Below are positions 5,231-6,791 of a stretch of DNA of 6,791 bases, in pieces; position 1 is the first letter of the stretch; each line of letters begins with the position of its first letter. Origin of the DNA: Bordetella parapertussis (GTDB lineage: Bacteria > Pseudomonadota > Gammaproteobacteria > Burkholderiales > SG8-41); contig CAMBCD010000150.1 in the NCBI GenBank assembly GCA_945863085.1, positions 1 to 6,791 of the forward strand, written 5' to 3'. The notes beneath the pieces are model-generated. The model was not told the origin of the DNA and did not search any database. It was given only the letters and a program-made list of their open reading frames with translations. The position numbers and the translations under genes are program-made.

Positions 5231-6082
5231 ATGAACGAACGTATCGACTTATTCCGCAGCAGGCACGATGGTGTGACGGTACCCAGAATCTGGGTGGCCG
5301 TCGCGCTGTCGATGCTGATGCACGTCGCGGCATTGTGGGAACTGCCCCCGATCTCGGTCCGGCTGCCGGGGCTCGGCGAAGAGCCTGATAAAAAGCCCCC
5401 GCTGTCGATCCGGCTGATCCCGCCGGGGCCGCCCTCGGCACTGTTGCAGCCGGCGCCCGAACCGGCGCCACAGGCGACGCGTCCGAAGGTGGCGCCACCA
5501 AGGGCGGCGCCCCGCCCGCAGGCCCCGGTCATCACACGTGAAAAACCGGCGCCGGCTGCGCCGTCGGTTCCTGTGCCGAAGCCCGTCCCCTCGATGGCGG
5601 GCGACATGGCCTCATACATCGAAGCACAGCGCCGCGCCCGGGATATCCCCGCGCCAGCCGCGCCCTCTGCCTCCGAAAGTGAAGAAGCCCGCCGCCAGCG
5701 CATCATCGCCGGCAATCTCGGTTCATCGCGCGAACAGGCCTTCGGCTACGATCCGTCGCGGGGCGGCGGCGTGTTTCAGATCCAGAGCATGAGCCTCGAA
5801 TATGCGGAATTCCTGTTCCACGGCTGGAACAAGGACGTGGGCCGCAATACCAAGCAACTGATTGAAGTGCGCCGCGGCAACAACAGCGACATCCGCGTGG
5901 CCGTGGTGCGCAGGATGATTTCCATCATCCGCGACTACGAGCGGGAAGATTTTCTCTGGGTGTCGCGGCGGCTGGGCTACAGCGTGACGCTGTCGGCCCG
6001 CGCCCGGGATAACGCCGGACTCGAAGAATTCATGATGCGCGAGTTTTTTTTCGTCGACAGTCCCGGTTCGGCGCGGCGCTGA
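5231..6082 (+). CDS. TonB/TolA-like inner-membrane protein with an unrecognised C-terminal domain
   Basis: A 283-residue predicted single-pass membrane protein. Residues 1-17 are cytoplasmic, 18-37 form one membrane segment (IWVAVALSMLMHVAALW), 40-120 are a linker rich in Pro, Ala, Lys and Arg, and about 121-155 form a charged helix (SYIEAQRRAR, EEARRQR). About 175-275 is a compact C-terminal domain with WNKDVGRNTKQLIEVRRG, VRRMISIIRDY, WVSRRLGYSVTLSAR and LEEFMMREFFF. The membrane segment contains S27-x3-H31, the SxxxH pattern through which TonB and TolA couple to the ExbBD or TolQR motors. The C-terminus does not show the usual TonB receptor-binding pattern I can recognise. Start: ATG at 5231, just ahead of the membrane segment; the frame is open back to 5066 but that part overlaps the divergent gene's start. 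The ribosome-binding site is weak. No exbB, exbD or receptor gene is adjacent. Confidence 0.78.
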   Translation: MNERIDLFRSRHDGVTVPRIWVAVALSMLMHVAALWELPPISVRLPGLGEEPDKKPPLSIRLIPPGPPSALLQPAPEPAPQATRPKVAPPRAAPRPQAPVITREKPAPAAPSVPVPKPVPSMAGDMASYIEAQRRARDIPAPAAPSASESEEARRQRIIAGNLGSSREQAFGYDPSRGGGVFQIQSMSLEYAEFLFHGWNKDVGRNTKQLIEVRRGNNSDIRVAVVRRMISIIRDYEREDFLWVSRRLGYSVTLSARARDNAGLEEFMMREFFFVDSPGSARR

Positions 6083-6112
6083 CGCATTATTGAAAATTGC
6101 ATGAATAATGAC

Positions 6113-6146
6113 AAAAACATGCCTCTGGCGAGGCTGTCATGTTTTT
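6113..6146. terminator. Bidirectional hairpin terminator between convergent genes
   Basis: AAAAACAT (6113-6120) pairs with ATGTTTTT (6139-6146). Inside, GCCTC (6121-6125) pairs with GAGGC (6130-6134) around a TGGC loop, leaving a 4-base bulge (6135-6138). The A/T-ended stem supplies a T run in both directions, suiting its place between the TonB-like gene (stop at 6082) and the convergent Bug gene (stop at 6168). A smaller 7-bp inverted repeat (6085-6091/6104-6110) precedes it. Confidence 0.75.
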
Positions 6147-6167
6147 GGAAAAATCAAGGCTTGTTTT

Positions 6168-6791
6168 TTACTGCGGCTTGATCCCGCCCTGCTTGATCAC
6201 GCGGCGCCATTGCTCGCTTTCGGCGCGGATGTGTTTGCCGAACTCCGCCGGCGTGGAGCCCACGCCCTCGGAACCATCGGCAACGAGGTGTTTCATCATG
6301 ACCGGCGCCCGCACGGCCCTGGCGGTTTCGGCAGCGACCCTGTCGATCACGGCTTTCGGCGTGGCCTTGGGTGCGATCAGGCCGTACCAGTTGACGACGA
6401 CGACACCGGGCACACCGGCTTCGGCCATGGTCGGCGTGTCGGGCATCGCCGGTGCACGTTTGCCCGTCGATACCGCCAGCGCGCGGAGGCGATTGTTCTT
6501 GATGTGGCCCTGGGCCGAGATGATGGTCGCGAACGAAAAACTGATGCGCCCGCCGACCAGGTCGGCGTAGGCCGCGCCCATGCCCTTGTACGGCACATGG
6601 ACCAGTTTTGTGCCGGTGGCGATGCCCAGCAGTTCGGTGGTCATGTGGATCGGGCTGCCGATGCCGGATGAGGCATAGGTCAGCTTGTCCGGATTCGCCT
6701 TGGCGTGTTTGACGAACTCGATCGCCGATTTTGCCGGCAGCGAGGGATGGACCACCAGCACGTAACCCTGCGCGGTGACCTGCGACACCGG
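6168..6791 (-). CDS. Second Bug/TctC-family solute-binding protein, N-terminus missing at window edge
   Basis: The last 207 residues of a periplasmic Bug/TctC receptor; the frame is open to the right edge, so the signal peptide and first lobe lie outside the window. Recognisable family features are VVHPSLPAKS, HVPYKGMGAAYADLVGG, the MPDTPTMAEAGVPG segment and the C-terminal GGIKPQ. It aligns by eye with the complete Bug protein at 181-1158 (shared VVHPSLP-KS, H-PYKG, PD-PTM, TPAE, and a KPQ end) but differs at most other positions, so it is a paralogue and not a recent duplicate. It likely binds a different organic acid. Its start and any partners cannot be seen. It converges on the TonB-like gene. 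Confidence 0.92.
   Translation of the reverse strand, partial: PVSQVTAQGYVLVVHPSLPAKSAIEFVKHAKANPDKLTYASSGIGSPIHMTTELLGIATGTKLVHVPYKGMGAAYADLVGGRISFSFATIISAQGHIKNNRLRALAVSTGKRAPAMPDTPTMAEAGVPGVVVVNWYGLIAPKATPKAVIDRVAAETARAVRAPVMMKHLVADGSEGVGSTPAEFGKHIRAESEQWRRVIKQGGIKPQ

Noticed and set aside
6108..6671. + strand open frames opposite the partial Bug gene
   Set aside because: The minus strand product matches the Bug/TctC family to its C-terminus; the + frame also begins inside the terminator hairpin.

Overview
The window looks like ordinary chromosome from a GC-rich betaproteobacterium, probably Burkholderiales or a close relative. The reasons are the strong G/C bias at third codon positions, two Bug/TctC-type periplasmic solute-binding proteins (a family greatly expanded in that group), a cbpA-cbpM pair, and clear Shine-Dalgarno sites. 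This taxonomic call is inference; no rRNA, tRNA or other marker gene is present. No mobile element, CRISPR array or RNA gene was found.

Left part (1-1519). After about 90 bases holding several short hairpins comes a strong rho-independent terminator read leftwards. It closes a leftward gene for a secreted Bug/TctC solute-binding protein (181-1158). The 361-base divergent spacer (1159-1519) holds a candidate promoter for that gene, a 102-base tract of degenerate 6/12-base tandem repeats (1299-1400), and an AT-rich segment with a near-perfect 25-base palindrome (1465-1489) just upstream of the next gene.

Centre (1520-3808), all rightward. It encodes a metallo-beta-lactamase-fold hydrolase (1520-2509), the DnaJ-class co-chaperone CbpA (2554-3498) and its modulator CbpM (3488-3808). 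cbpA and cbpM overlap by 11 bases. The 44-base gap before cbpA shows no promoter or terminator, so the hydrolase may be co-transcribed with the chaperone pair. CbpM binds the J domain of CbpA and restrains its work with DnaK; how the hydrolase would relate to that is unknown.

Right part (3809-6791). A leftward gene for a very basic 51-residue protein of unknown role (3855-4010) is followed by a leftward ACMSD-like amidohydrolase (4084-5082), which almost certainly starts at TTG. Divergent from it is a rightward gene for a TonB/TolA-like inner-membrane protein (5231-6082). That protein has an SxxxH transmembrane segment, a Pro/Ala-rich linker and an unrecognised C-terminal domain. A hairpin terminator with A and T tracts on both sides separates it from a second, partial Bug/TctC gene that runs off the right edge.

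The amidohydrolase and the two Bug proteins fit a lifestyle of scavenging and degrading organic or aromatic acids, but each is a separate transcription unit and no pathway can be reconstructed here. I see no clearly new multi-gene system. The points most worth a second look are the TonB-like protein with its unusual C-terminus, the hydrolase-cbpA-cbpM arrangement with its upstream palindrome, and the tandem-repeat tract.
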